From Sulfopaludibacter sp963835555 (GTDB taxonomy: Bacteria; Acidobacteriota; Terriglobia; Bryobacterales; Bryobacteraceae): DNA of 64,000 bases. Both the position numbers and the translations under genes were made by a program. This document shows, piece by piece, positions 1 to 9,857 of this stretch. The stretch is taken from NCBI GenBank assembly GCA_963835555.1, contig CAWIGC010000019.1:152572-216571 (forward strand). Reading direction: 5' to 3'. The stretch's first letter is position 1. Each line of letters starts with the position of its first letter. The notes under the pieces were generated by a model. That model made no database searches. It saw only the letters and a list, made by a program, of their open reading frames with translations, and was not told the origin of the DNA.

Positions 1-832
1 CAGTTACACGGTAGCCTGCCCGAACTACTTCCGGACCATGGGCATCCCGGTTCTGAAAGGGCGCGAGTTCACCTTTCAGGACACCTTGGCCGCACCCGGA
101 GTGATCGTCATCAACGAAAAGATGGCGCATGATTTTTGGCCCAACGAAGATCCGGTTGGCCGGGCCATCCGTTTGGGTGGATCGAACGGGCCGCGCCTCA
201 CGGTGGTGGGCGTGGTGGGCGACGTCCATTACCTGGGCCTCGACGCTCCCGTGCGCCGGCAGTTCTTCCGGCCCTACCCGCAGGCCGGCTGGCCCGTGAT
301 GACCATCGTCGTCCGCTCCATCAGCGCTCCGGGCAGCTATGCCGTTCCGGTCCGGAAAGCGCTCGCCAGTATTCTTCCAGACTCCCCCGTCTCCGGCATC
401 GAAACCATGGAGGACGTGGTCCATAACTCCACCGGCTCCCGGCGTCTTCCCATGCTTCTGCTCAGCGTCTTCTCGGCTCTGGCCCTGGTGCTGGCAGCCG
501 TCGGTATCGTGGGCGTGGTGGGACATTCGGTGGCGCAGCGGACCCATGAAATCGGCATTCGTATGGCGCTCGGCGCGGGAACCATGGATGTGCTGCGGCT
601 GATGGTGAACAGCAGCATGGTATGGGTGCTGGTGGGTCTCCTTGCCGGCGCGGCTGGTTCGGCCGGACTCACGCGGCTGCTCACCGGAATGCTCTACCAG
701 GTGCGGCCGCTCGACCCCGTGGTGCTGGGAGGCGTGTCTTTGCTGCTTCTCCTGGTGGCGCTGCTCGCCAGCTATATACCGGCACGCCGCGCCGCCAGAA
801 TCGACCCCATTGCGGCGCTGCGCTGCGAATGA
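1..832 (+). CDS. ADOP/MacB-type ABC transporter permease, C-terminal part
   Basis: Partial gene, open from the left edge (frame starts at base 2). The readable part begins in a MacB-like periplasmic domain (CPNYFRTMGIPVLKGREF is typical of acidobacterial duplicated permeases) and ends in an FtsX domain with about three membrane segments and the GIRMALGA motif that contacts the ATPase. Proteins of this family (about 800 residues in full) act as the inner-membrane permease of MacB-like exporters; the substrate is unknown. The ATPase partner is not in the window. The TGA stop lies just before a convergent glucosidase gene. Confidence 0.85.
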   Translation, partial: SYTVACPNYFRTMGIPVLKGREFTFQDTLAAPGVIVINEKMAHDFWPNEDPVGRAIRLGGSNGPRLTVVGVVGDVHYLGLDAPVRRQFFRPYPQAGWPVMTIVVRSISAPGSYAVPVRKALASILPDSPVSGIETMEDVVHNSTGSRRLPMLLLSVFSALALVLAAVGIVGVVGHSVAQRTHEIGIRMALGAGTMDVLRLMVNSSMVWVLVGLLAGAAGSAGLTRLLTGMLYQVRPLDPVVLGGVSLLLLLVALLASYIPARRAARIDPIAALRCE

Positions 833-833
833 C

Positions 834-3466
834 TCAAATTCCGCTCTGCTGCATCATTTTGGCCACCAGCGCGGTCCAGCCTGTCTGGTGGCTCGCGCCT
901 AGCCCTTCGCCTGTGTCTCCGTGGAAATATTCATAGAACAGGACCAGGTCGCGCCAGTGCGGGTCCGTTCGAAACAGTTCGCTCGCGCCGTGCGCGGGGC
1001 GCCGCCCGTCTTCACCCCGCAAAAACAGCCCGTTGAGCCGGCGCGAGATCTCGGCCGCCACTTCCCACAAGTTCATCAGCTTCCCGCTGCCCGTGGGACA
1101 CTCCACTTTGTAATCGTCCCCCAGATAGTGATGGAACTTCTGCAGCGATTCGATCAGCAGATAATTCAATGGCAACCACACCGGACCGCGCCAGTTGGAG
1201 TTACCGCCAAACAATCCGCTGCTGGCTTCTCCGGGTTCGTATGCCACGCTGTGCGCGGCCCCGTCGCCATCGAAGACGTAAGGCTGATCCTGGTAGGCCC
1301 GCGAAAGACTGCGAATCCCGAATGGCGAAAGAAACTCCCGCTCATCCAGCATCCGCGTCAGAATGCGCCGCAACTGGTCGGGATTGACGATGGAAAGCAG
1401 CCGCCGCTCGCCTTTTCCCTTCACCGTCATGGAAGCCACGTTGTGCGTCAGGTCGGGCCGGTTGTGGATGAACCAGTTCATGCGCCGCGCAAAGCCGGGA
1501 AGCTGATCCATCAGCCGCGGCTCCATGGTCTCTACCGCGAAGAGCGGAACCAGCCCCACCATCGACCGCACCTTGAGCGGCTGGTGGCGTCCGTCGGGCA
1601 TGTGCAGCACGTCGTAAAAGAAGCCGTCCTCCTCGTCCCACATTCCCGCGCCATCGTTGCCCAGGTGCGTGATGGCATCGGCGATATACAGGAAATGTTC
1701 CCAGAACTTGCTGGCAACATCCTCGTAGGCGGGGCCTTCTTTGCGCCAGTTCCAGCGCCATGGCCATCAGGTTGAGACAGTACATGCCCATCCATCCGGT
1801 GCCGTCCGCCTGTTCGATGAATCCGCCGCCTGGCAGCGGCTCGCTGCGGTTGAACACGCCGATGTTGTCCAGCCCCAGGAAGCCGCCCTGAAAAATGTTG
1901 CGGCCCCGCGTGTCCTTGCGATTCACCCACCAGGTGAAGTTGAGAAGCAGTTTGTGGAAGATGCGCTCCAGGAACTCACGGTCCGGTTTGCCGTGCCGTT
2001 TGGCTTCGATCTTGTACACGCGCCATGCCGCCCAGGCATGCACCGGCGGATTCACATCGCTGAAATTCCATTCGTATGCCGGCAACTGCCCGTTGGGATG
2101 CAGATACCATTCCCGCAGCATGAGCACGAGCTGGCCCTTGGCGAATTCCGAATCGATCAGCGCCAGCGGCAGCGTGTGAAAGGCCAGGTCCCATGCGGCG
2201 TACCAGGGATACTCCCACTTGTCCGGCATGGAGATGACATCGGCATTGTAGAGGTGCTGCCATTCATGGTTCCGCCCCAACTGCCGCTCCGGCGGGGGGC
2301 GGCGGAAACGCAGGGTCGCCCGTCAGCCAGCCGCGCACCACGTAGTGATAGAACTGCTTGGACCAGAGCAGACCGGCGAATGCCTGCCGCATAATGGCCC
2401 GGCCATCCTCGGCCAGGTCCGCCGGAATCACCGTACCGTAGAAGCCATCCGCGTCCTGGATTCTGTCCGCGAAGGTCTGGTCGAACGGCGCGCCGAAGGG
2501 CTCTGGGAGCATGCCATCGGTCAGACGCAGTTTGACGGTCACGGCCTCGCCCGGGGCGATCTGCACCGTGTAGCGTGCGGCGCACCTGGTGCCGCGGAGT
2601 TCCGGATTTACGGCCGCGGTATCGCCGTGCAGCACGCGCCGCGCGATGCCGTCTTTGACGAAGCGCGTGCGGTTCTCGGTGTTCCACAGGACGTGGTTGT
2701 CGCTTTCGTTTTCGGTGAACAGCAGTTCCGGCGCGCCGTCGCAGAGCAGCCATCGCCGGCCGTAGTACGGCTCGTTCAGTTCCACCGCGTTGCCGGTTGC
2801 ATGCAAGCCACAGGGCGGCGAATCTCCCTTCCAACTCCAGGTGTTGCGGAACCAGATGGTGGGCAGCAGATCCAGCGGCGCGGCGTCCGGCCCGCGGTTG
2901 ATGGCGGTGATGCGGATCAGGATGTCCTCGGCAGTGGCTTTGGCGTACTCCACGAAGACATCGAAATAGCGGCCCTCGTTGAAGATGCCCGTGTCAGCCA
3001 GTTCGAATTCCGGATCGCGGCGCGTGCGGGCGGCGTTTTCGGCGCGCAACTGCGCGTAGGGGAAGGCTGCCTGCGGATACTTGTACAGATACTTCATGTA
3101 GGAGTGAGTAGGCGTATTGTCCAGGTAGAAGTACGCCTCCTTGACGTCCTCGCCGTGATTGCCTTCCTTGCCGCCCAGTCCGAAGAGCCGGTCTTTCAGA
3201 ATGGCGTCCCGGCCGTTCCAGAGAGCCAGCGCGAAGCAGATGCGCTGGTGGCGGTCGCAGATGCCCGCGATGCCGTCTTCATTCCAGCGATAAGCGCGAT
3301 AGGGCGAGTGATCGAAGGGAAAGTAGTTCCAGGCATCGCCGGTGGCGCTGTAGTCCTCGCGCACCGTGCCCCAGGCACGCTCGCTCAGGTAAGGGCCCCA
3401 GCGGTTCCAGTGGGCACGGCGTAAGCGGGATTCTTCTAAGCGGGCCTGTTCCTTGTGGTTGGGCAT
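834..3466 (-). CDS. GH63-like glucosidase (MGH1-like glycoside hydrolase), two frameshifts
   Basis: Reads as one protein of about 876 residues once two +1 shifts are corrected. It starts MPNHKEQARLEESRLRRAHW and soon shows the bacterial GH63-like signature (WGPYLSERAWGTVREDYS, GDAWNYFPFDHS). The middle has PWYAAWDLAFHTLPLAL and the C-terminal toroid has NSNWRGPVWLPLNYLLIESL. GH63-like enzymes hydrolyse alpha-glucosidic bonds; the true substrate here is unknown and no signal peptide is evident. The shifts fall in a G6 run at 2294-2299 and a G4 run at 1731-1734; removing one base from each restores a single frame of length divisible by three. The 3' end converges on the permease gene. Confidence 0.85.
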
Positions 3467-3524
3467 GCTTCAGCGTGGCAGCCGGCCGTTACGGGCGAAA
3501 ACATCGCAATTCGCCTCTCCACTT

Positions 3525-5148
3525 TCACACTATCATCAAACGATGGTCGGGGCAGTCTAGCTCTATCGACTCATAAATGCGATCGGCCAGATCCATGCCG
3601 TGCTTGGCCAGAAACGGCAGGAACGAGTACAGCCGCTCCTGCAGGTGCCGTTCGGGGAAGATCAGGCCATAGAGCGACGCGGCATCGTGCCTGCCGCGCT
3701 CATCGCGCCGCATGGCTTCGCGGCCCACCTTGCCGTCGATCTTGGCAAGTTGATGCCGCACCTTTTGGGAGCTGCGTTCCAGCGCCTTCGCCAGGGTGGG
3801 ATCGAACGCCAGCAGGTCGCCCCTTCAAGCGCTCGACGGCGTCATCCACCACCGTCATGGTGTCCCGCATGCGGCCGGACAGCGCAGGCGGCACCAGTTT
3901 CGCGGCGATTCGATCGCGCAAGACGTCTTCCCCATGGAAGAAGTCCGGCAGCCCCAGGCCGTAGCGTTCCATGCGTTTGGCGCTGCGCTCATCCAATATG
4001 GTGAATCCGCTGCGTGGCACCGCGACCGGCATGCGGCCCAGCAGGGTTCGATAAATGGGCTCGCTTTGCGCCAGGTAGGCCACTTCCGCGGGGCCGCCGA
4101 TGTAGGCCACCGTGGGGATCATGGAATCCTGCACCACGGGCCGCAGCAGTGCGTTGGGCGATAAGTCTTCCGCCCGGTCCATCAGTTCCGCGGCGGTGAA
4201 ACGCCGGCCGTTCAGACCATACTCGTCGCCGTGCCGCCGCAATCCCAGCCGCTTGTCGCTCTCCAGCAGGAACACCAGGGAGGTCTGCTCCTCCATGTGC
4301 ACTTGGGCGTGATACCCGGCGGCGGTCAGTTCGCGGTTGCGCTCCAGTACGAGTGCGTTCAATTCCGGTCCCGCCTCCACGGCGCGGCGGAGGGCCGGCG
4401 CCGCCAGCCGCCGGAATTCCGGCAGCAGCGGATCCACCTGTAAAATGTCGTGCCGCGTCAAAAGAGAGCGCACCAGTTCGCCGAATGCTTTGCCCATGGT
4501 GCTGCCGGCGCGGTAGGTATCTTCGACGGCGTCGGCCACTTCTTCGCCGAACGGCAGCCCGTGCAAGGCAGTTCGCAATTCCCTCACCGGAGGCGCCACC
4601 AGGGTGACGTGCCCGACCGGTTGGGAACTGGCCGCCCGCCGCATTTCGAGCTTATGCGGATGGTGTTCGCCGTCGAAGACCCAGGCGTGATTTACTTCCG
4701 CGAAGTCGTGGTCTTCGGTGGCCAGCCAGAATACCGGCACGGCCGGAACTCCATTGGCCGTGAGCCATTCCGCCAGTTTGGCGGCGTGTAAAGCTTTATA
4801 AACAGTGTAAGCCGGTCCGGAAAACAGGCCCACCTGCTGGCCGGTCACCACCGCTACCGTGCCCGGCTGCGCCAAACGATCCAGGGATGGCCCGGCGGGA
4901 TTCTGCACCCGCAACGCCGCCACCAGGGCGGCGCGCTCGCTGTCACCGAAATGAATTTGCGCCGCGCTCGCGCGGTAGGCTTCCAGATCCCGAATCGGAT
5001 ATCGATAAAAGCTATCGGTGCGGTCCGGGTGGTACAGCACGTCCGCGAACAACTTTGTGGTGTGCGGCAGATCGGTATGGCGGACGCAGGTACAGTGCAT
5101 GGACGAGGAACAGCTTACCAGATGATTCGCCACCGGAGCAGGATTCAA
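3525..5148 (-). CDS. bshC: BshC, bacillithiol biosynthesis cysteine-adding enzyme, one frameshift
   Basis: About 540 residues after correction. The family core is clear: VVTGQQVGLFSGPAYTVYKA followed by FWLATEDHDFAEVNH. BshC ligates cysteine to glucosaminyl-malate, the last step of bacillithiol (a low-molecular-weight thiol) synthesis in the cytoplasm. The C-terminal LYGLIFPERHLQERLYSFLP is in another frame; removing one C from the run at 3820-3823 joins it. The longest frame starts at a TTG (5148); an ATG at 5100 (MHCTCVRHTDLPHTTK) fits family N-termini better. It follows rseP closely on the same strand, so co-transcription with dxr-rseP is likely. Confidence 0.88.
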
Positions 5149-5158
5149 TCTGTTTCAC

Positions 5159-6535
5159 TTAGCCCGGAGGCAGGACGATCTTGGAAATGTCATTGAAAAT
5201 GACAAACGCCATGATCACCATGATGAAAACGAACCCGACCTTAAATACCAGTTCCTTTACATTCAGGCTCAGGTCGCGCCGCATGACCATCTCCACCAGC
5301 AGCATCAGGATGGTGCCGCCGTCCAGGATCGGGATCGGCAGCAGGTTGAAGATGGCCAGGTTGAGGCTCACCATGGCCATCAGCGAGAAATACGCCGAAG
5401 GTCCCTCTTTGGCCGCCTGCCCGGAGAGTTGTGCCAGGCCCACCGGCCCGGTAAGGTTCTTCGTGGACATGCGCCGCTCAATCATCCCCTGCAGAACTTT
5501 GACGATGAGCGTAGCGCCTTCCTGGTTCTCCCGTACCGATTCGGCGAGCGCTTCCGGGAAAGCCAGACGGGTGGTGATAATGGTGAGTTTCGGCCGCGGG
5601 CGGACGCCGATCATCCAGCGGGCCGGACCGTCGCTCCGGCTGTACTCCGGCTGTACCACCACCTCGTGCTTTTCGCCCTTGCGGACGTACACGATGTCCA
5701 GAGGCTTCCCACCGCTGTTCTTGGTGACTTCGTAGAACCGGTAGTTGGAATGCATCGGCTGACCGTTCAGGGTGAGGACCACGTCGCCTTTCCGCAGCCC
5801 CGCTTTATACGCCGGCAGATTCTGGTCCACTTCATCCAGTTCCATCTCGCCGCGCTCTTCCCATCCGGCGTATCCTACTCCCAGGGCTTCGCTTAGGGTC
5901 GGCGTCACCACCGTGTCGAAACGCTTCCCGGCGCGCTCGATGGTCAGGTGCATGGGGCGATAGGCGCTGGAGATCTCTTCCAGTCCCACGTCCTTCCAGG
6001 TTGGCTTGTCTTTGCCGTCCAGTTTGACGATGCGGTCGCCGTCACGGATGCCCGCCTTGGCGGCGGGAGAATCGGCCATCACATGACCGATCACCGGATC
6101 CAGATCCGCGTCCGAAACCCGCTCGTACTTCACCATGTAGAGACCGGTCAGCAGACCCACCGCCAGCACCATATTCATGAACGGTCCGGCGAAGGCAATG
6201 ATCAGCCGCTGCCATCGGGGCTTGGCGAACAGGCTGCGCGGATCGGGCGCAGAGACCCCCTCCCCGGGCGGAGCGGACATGTTGGCATACCCCTCCATGT
6301 TGACGCCCTCCATTTCGCCGGCCATTTTTACGTAGCCGCCAAAAAGAATGAGCGACACCCGGTAATCCGTTTCGCCGCGCCGGAAGCCGAACAGCCGCGG
6401 ACCGAATCCGAAGCTGAACGCCTCCACCTTCACATCAAAATAACGGGCTGCCCAAAAATGCCCCAATTCGTGGATCATGATCATGACCCCGATGAGGACA
6501 AGCAGCCACAGAATGCTCTCGCCAGTCTCTAGCAT
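5159..6535 (-). CDS. rseP: RseP-type site-2 zinc metalloprotease (M50)
   Basis: Integral membrane protease of regulated intramembrane proteolysis. The zinc motif HELGH is at residues 22-26 in the first membrane helix, two PDZ domains occupy roughly residues 130-320, and the second metal motif (LPIPILDGG) lies in a late membrane helix near residue 395. Length 458 is normal for the family. In other bacteria RseP cleaves anti-sigma factors and remnant signal peptides; the substrate here is not evident. It starts 5 bases after dxr ends, the classic dxr-rseP arrangement. Confidence 0.95.
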   Translation of the reverse strand: MLETGESILWLLVLIGVMIMIHELGHFWAARYFDVKVEAFSFGFGPRLFGFRRGETDYRVSLILFGGYVKMAGEMEGVNMEGYANMSAPPGEGVSAPDPRSLFAKPRWQRLIIAFAGPFMNMVLAVGLLTGLYMVKYERVSDADLDPVIGHVMADSPAAKAGIRDGDRIVKLDGKDKPTWKDVGLEEISSAYRPMHLTIERAGKRFDTVVTPTLSEALGVGYAGWEERGEMELDEVDQNLPAYKAGLRKGDVVLTLNGQPMHSNYRFYEVTKNSGGKPLDIVYVRKGEKHEVVVQPEYSRSDGPARWMIGVRPRPKLTIITTRLAFPEALAESVRENQEGATLIVKVLQGMIERRMSTKNLTGPVGLAQLSGQAAKEGPSAYFSLMAMVSLNLAIFNLLPIPILDGGTILMLLVEMVMRRDLSLNVKELVFKVGFVFIMVIMAFVIFNDISKIVLPPG

Positions 6536-6539
6536 ATAT

Positions 6540-7730
6540 CTACGCTGTCACAGCTCCCGCGCGCGTCATCACCAGTTCCCGCGCACGGATGCGCGACTCC
6601 CCGTCAATCTCCAGGATTTCACCAACAGTCCGCGGGTGACGGACGGGAATCCTGGAGAGCGTCTCGGCCACCACCTCGGCGATCGCCAGAAACGCGATCT
6701 TACCCTGCAAAAATGCCTCGACAGCCACTTCGTCGGCAGCGTTCAGCGTGCAGGTCGCCGAGCCGCCCGTTTCCTGGCACTGGTATGCCAGGCGAAGCAG
6801 AGGAAATTTCTCATAATCAGGCGGAAAGAACTCCCAGGTTTTAGCGGCACCCCAGTCCACTTTCGGCACCGGCGCCTCGCATCTCTCCGGATAGGTCAGC
6901 GCATACTGTATCGGCATGCGCATATCCGTCGCCGATATCTGGGCAAGCACGCTGCCATCGTTATATTCGATCATGGCATGCACGCTCGACTGCGGGTGAA
7001 TCACTACATCGATCTGGCTTGGTGCGAAATCGAACAACCAGCACGCCTCGATTACTTCGAATCCTTTGTTCATCAAAGTGGCTGAATCGATGGTAATGCG
7101 ATTGCCCATCCTCCATGTTGGATGATTCAGGGCCTGCTCAGGTGTCACGCGCGCCAATGCCTCTTTCGGAGTGTTCCGAAACGGCCCACCTGATGCCGTT
7201 AGGATCAGTTTGGATACCGCGTCCCGGTTCCCCGCCCGCAGACACTGATGTGCGCCGTTGTGTTCGCTGTCCACCGGAACTAACTCCGCGCCACACTCCC
7301 GGACAGCCTGCATCACCAGTTGGCCGCCCGAAACCAGGACTTCTTTATTTGCCAGACCCACCCGTTTGCCGCGGCGCACAGCTTCATAGGTAGCTTCCAG
7401 GCCGGCCACTCCCACAATGGCCGAAATCACCGTATCCACCACCGCCGCTGTGGCGATCTCCACTCTGGCCGCATCCCCATGCAGCAGTTCCGGCCACTCG
7501 GCTCGCGGAAGGCCGGCTGCGGTCAGTCTATCCGATAGACGCGCCAGCGCGTCGGAGGTCGCGACGGCAACCACTTGGGGACGAAATTCCAGGATCTGGG
7601 AGGCGAGAATTTCCACATTCCGGCCAGCGGCTAACGCATACACCTGGTACTGGTGGCGGCTGCGCCGAACCACGTCCAGCGTGTTGGTTCCGATCGACCC
7701 GGTGGAACCCAGAACGGTGAGAGTTTTCAT
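6540..7730 (-). CDS. dxr: 1-deoxy-D-xylulose 5-phosphate reductoisomerase
   Basis: Converts DXP to 2-C-methyl-D-erythritol 4-phosphate with NADPH, the committed step of the MEP isoprenoid pathway. NADPH motif GSTGSIG at residues 8-14; the metal/substrate site VPVDSEHNGAHQCL near the middle; SGGPFRNTP flexible loop region; C-terminal AADEVAVEAFL. Length 396 is typical. First gene of a dxr-rseP-bshC run. Its 5' flank is a 260-base intergenic region containing unusual paired elements, so a structured leader is possible. Confidence 0.97.
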   Translation of the reverse strand: MKTLTVLGSTGSIGTNTLDVVRRSRHQYQVYALAAGRNVEILASQILEFRPQVVAVATSDALARLSDRLTAAGLPRAEWPELLHGDAARVEIATAAVVDTVISAIVGVAGLEATYEAVRRGKRVGLANKEVLVSGGQLVMQAVRECGAELVPVDSEHNGAHQCLRAGNRDAVSKLILTASGGPFRNTPKEALARVTPEQALNHPTWRMGNRITIDSATLMNKGFEVIEACWLFDFAPSQIDVVIHPQSSVHAMIEYNDGSVLAQISATDMRMPIQYALTYPERCEAPVPKVDWGAAKTWEFFPPDYEKFPLLRLAYQCQETGGSATCTLNAADEVAVEAFLQGKIAFLAIAEVVAETLSRIPVRHPRTVGEILEIDGESRIRARELVMTRAGAVTA

Positions 7731-7990
7731 TCGCGGCGTCTCTTGGCGAGCGTATCTGCCATAATATCACGCAGCCCTCCAAACCGGACCGGGAACGCCC
7801 CGAACGAATCGCCAAGTCTTTTTTGGGTTGTCTTTTTGGGAAGGCCTCTAAACCCTTTCGGGCGCCGGGGAGGATTGCTTCAGGGGTCTTTTATTTAGAG
7901 GTTAGTCTCGCTTTGGTGGGAGTTGCCTCCCCGGCTTAATTCCAATACTAGTATATTCTGATTTTGGAATCAACAGAAATCTGTATTTTT
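7731..7990. other. Non-coding intergenic region rich in secondary structure
   Basis: No gene is seen between dxr and the dehydrogenase, both on the minus strand. The region is locally AT-rich and holds a tandem repeat GTCTTTTTTGGG / GTCTTTTTGGG (7816-7840), two interlocking stems, a hairpin CCC-TTTC-GGG (7853-7862) and a 10-base palindrome ATACTAGTAT (7945-7954). It must hold the dxr promoter, but I could not place convincing -35/-10 boxes. Confidence 0.7.
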
Positions 7991-7992
7991 TT
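7843..7992. ncRNA. Candidate structured RNA with H-type pseudoknot (or dxr leader element)
   Basis: Stem 1 pairs CCTCTAAA (7845-7852) with TTTAGAGG (7894-7901), extendable by two G-U pairs. Stem 2 pairs GCCGGGGAGG (7864-7873) with CCTCCCCGGC (7926-7935), a perfect 10-bp stem. The first arm of stem 2 lies inside the loop of stem 1 and its second arm outside, which is H-type pseudoknot topology. A competing hairpin GGGAG-TTGC-CTCCC (7918-7931) overlaps stem 2. On the plus strand it is followed by ATTCCAA/TTGGAAT (7939-7970) and by ACAGA-AA-TCTGT plus a T-run (7973-7992), which resembles an intrinsic terminator. The strand is undecided: plus as a small RNA, minus as the dxr 5' leader. I do not recognise a known RNA family. 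Confidence 0.35.
7973..7992 (+). terminator. Short hairpin with T-tract (intrinsic terminator-like)
   Basis: ACAGA (7973-7977) and TCTGT (7980-7984) form a 5-bp stem with a 2-base loop, followed by ATTTTTTT. The stem is short, so termination would be weak. It would serve a plus-strand transcript from the structured intergenic element, since no plus-strand gene lies upstream. Confidence 0.3.
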
Positions 7993-8884
7993 ATTGGGAT
8001 TTTACTTCTACCCCTGCCAATTCCTCTAAAACCTTGATAGTAGAGCAGAAATCCTCGTCGGCGTGGCCTGCGCTGATAGCCGTCTGGAAAAGCTGCTGGG
8101 TCAAACCGGTCAAAAGTAGTGGTACACCCAGTTCTTTTCCTGACTCCATCATGAGCCCGATATCCTTATGCATCCACTTGGTGGAGAAGTTGGCCTGGAA
8201 GTCCCGTCGGAGCACGAACGGCGCTTTATATGAGATCAAACCGCTCTTGGCGGCACTATTATCCAGGATATCGAGCATCAGCTTCGGTTCGATTCCTCCC
8301 TTGGCCGCCAGCACCATGCCTTCGTTAAAGGCCATGGCGATGTTGCAAAGAATGAGGTTCTGGGTCAATTTAGCCTGCAGGCCCATGCCCGCCGGTCCGC
8401 AGTAGTACAGCCGTTTCCCCATGACTTCCAGGAACGGTTTTGTTTTTTCGAAGACGGCCTGATCGCCTCCCACCATAAAGGTGAGGGTTCCGCCTTCGGC
8501 GCCGGGAGTCGATCCGGTGCAGGGAGCGTCGAGAAAATCTACACCTTTGGCATGGAGCGCTTGGCCGATCTTGCGGCTTTCGCTCGGGCTGATGGTGCTG
8601 GCGTCGGCTACGGTAGTTCCCGGACGGGCCCCATGGATCACACCCTCATCGCCGAGAATGACAGCACTCGCCATCTTCGTGTCGCCGACGCAAAGGAAAA
8701 TGAAATCGGCATTCTGTGCCACCTCGCGAGGTGTATTGCAGGCTTTGCCGCCCGCCTCGGCGGCCAGTTTACGTGGCTTATCGGCAGTGTTCGACCAGAG
8801 CGCCACTTCGTGCCCGGCGCGCAGGAGATTGCGAGCCATGGGATATCCCATGAGCCCCAGACCCAGAAATCCAAGTTTTGCCAT
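7991..8884 (-). CDS. NAD(P)-dependent beta-hydroxyacid dehydrogenase (GarR/HIBADH family)
   Basis: 297 residues, cytosolic. The Rossmann motif GFLGLGLMGYPMARNLL is at residues 5-21; substrate-binding DAPCTGSTPGAEGG near residue 120; the catalytic lysine lies in GLQAKLTQN near residue 172. This family interconverts short beta-hydroxyacids and semialdehydes (tartronate semialdehyde, 3-hydroxyisobutyrate, glyoxylate or succinic semialdehyde); the exact substrate cannot be told from sequence. It stands alone, with its 3' end next to the structured intergenic region. Confidence 0.9.
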   Translation of the reverse strand: MAKLGFLGLGLMGYPMARNLLRAGHEVALWSNTADKPRKLAAEAGGKACNTPREVAQNADFIFLCVGDTKMASAVILGDEGVIHGARPGTTVADASTISPSESRKIGQALHAKGVDFLDAPCTGSTPGAEGGTLTFMVGGDQAVFEKTKPFLEVMGKRLYYCGPAGMGLQAKLTQNLILCNIAMAFNEGMVLAAKGGIEPKLMLDILDNSAAKSGLISYKAPFVLRRDFQANFSTKWMHKDIGLMMESGKELGVPLLLTGLTQQLFQTAISAGHADEDFCSTIKVLEELAGVEVKSQ

Positions 8885-8902
8885 AGAAACTGGATTGTAC
8901 CG

Positions 8903-9857
8903 CTACCACAGGAAGGCACGCCAGGTTGCCACAACCAGGGCGTGTGTGACGACACCGGCCCGGATGCTTCCCGCCTGGTTCCGTGCCCGTCCGCAGAACC
9001 AGCCCATGACCGCCGCAATCGGAACCCACGGCCATCCCCGGAACCAAAAATGAACCAGGCCGAACAGAATCGAAGTCACGGCCAGGGCCACCGTGTTATG
9101 ACCGGTCCAATCTTCTATCCATCCGAGCAGTACTCCCCGGAAGAAAAACTCTTCCGTCAAGCCCAGCACCCACAGGAACCCGACGAACGTGGCCGCAGCC
9201 CACACCAGGCGCGGTTGCACGAAATGGGTGGCGTGCAGCGCTATGGCGAGCGCGGCAGCGCAGGGAATGAAGAAAAGGAAATTCACAATGCCAATGCGCC
9301 ACTCTTTCGCGTTAGGCAGAAAGCCGAATCCGGTTTCGGGTATGCGCCGCTCCAGCATCAGCGAGAGTACCGCCATGTGAAACAAACCGATGTGTCCCAG
9401 AATGGCAGATGTGCTGCCGGTATACATCGGGGTAGATGAAATCGAAATACCTCCCCACCATCACTGCGGCTACCAGCACCAGGAATGCGCCGTCGGACCA
9501 CGGCGCGGCGGGAAGAATAACGTACCAGAAGCAGATCGCGACGGCCAGAGCCGCCAGGCGCAGCAGCGCCAGCCACTGGAACGGAATCCCGCCGCAGCAG
9601 CAGATCAGGTAAGGCAAAATCCCCGAGGCTGCCAGCCACACGGGCAGCCGCGGTCCGGCCAGGCGCTCCCGCGCTTCCGGGAATCCGGCTACCAGATAGA
9701 ATGGATATTCGGCAAGAAAGGCAACAATGACCGGTAACGCCGTGTGGAGAGGAATGCCTTTGACGAGCGCATAACCTATGCCTACCCCGCTCAGCGCGAT
9801 CGCTCCGATCACTGCCGCCGCCCGGAAGCCGCCGAGCGTGTTGGCCATCGCGCTCAT
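8903..9857 (-). CDS. CPBP-family intramembrane metalloprotease, one frameshift
   Basis: About 317 residues with roughly eight predicted membrane segments. The CPBP (CaaX protease/Abi) signatures are present: EEFFFRG with the paired glutamates, SILFGLVHFWF with the first histidine, and VVTHALVV with the second. Bacterial members are used in bacteriocin immunity or prenyl-protein processing; the role here is unknown. The N-terminal membrane half is in another frame; removing one G from the run at 9429-9432 gives FDFIYPMYTGSTSA and joins them. Start ATG at 9857 or 9848. The 5' end overlaps the longest form of the divergent LolA-like gene. Confidence 0.8.

Noticed and set aside
921..3424. Long plus-strand open frames opposite the GH63-like gene
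   Set aside because: The minus-strand frames carry clear GH63-like motifs; the plus-strand translations are His/Arg/Gln-rich shadows.
7731..7990. c-di-GMP, cobalamin or SAM riboswitch in the dxr upstream region
   Set aside because: None of the conserved core sequences of these classes could be found on either strand.
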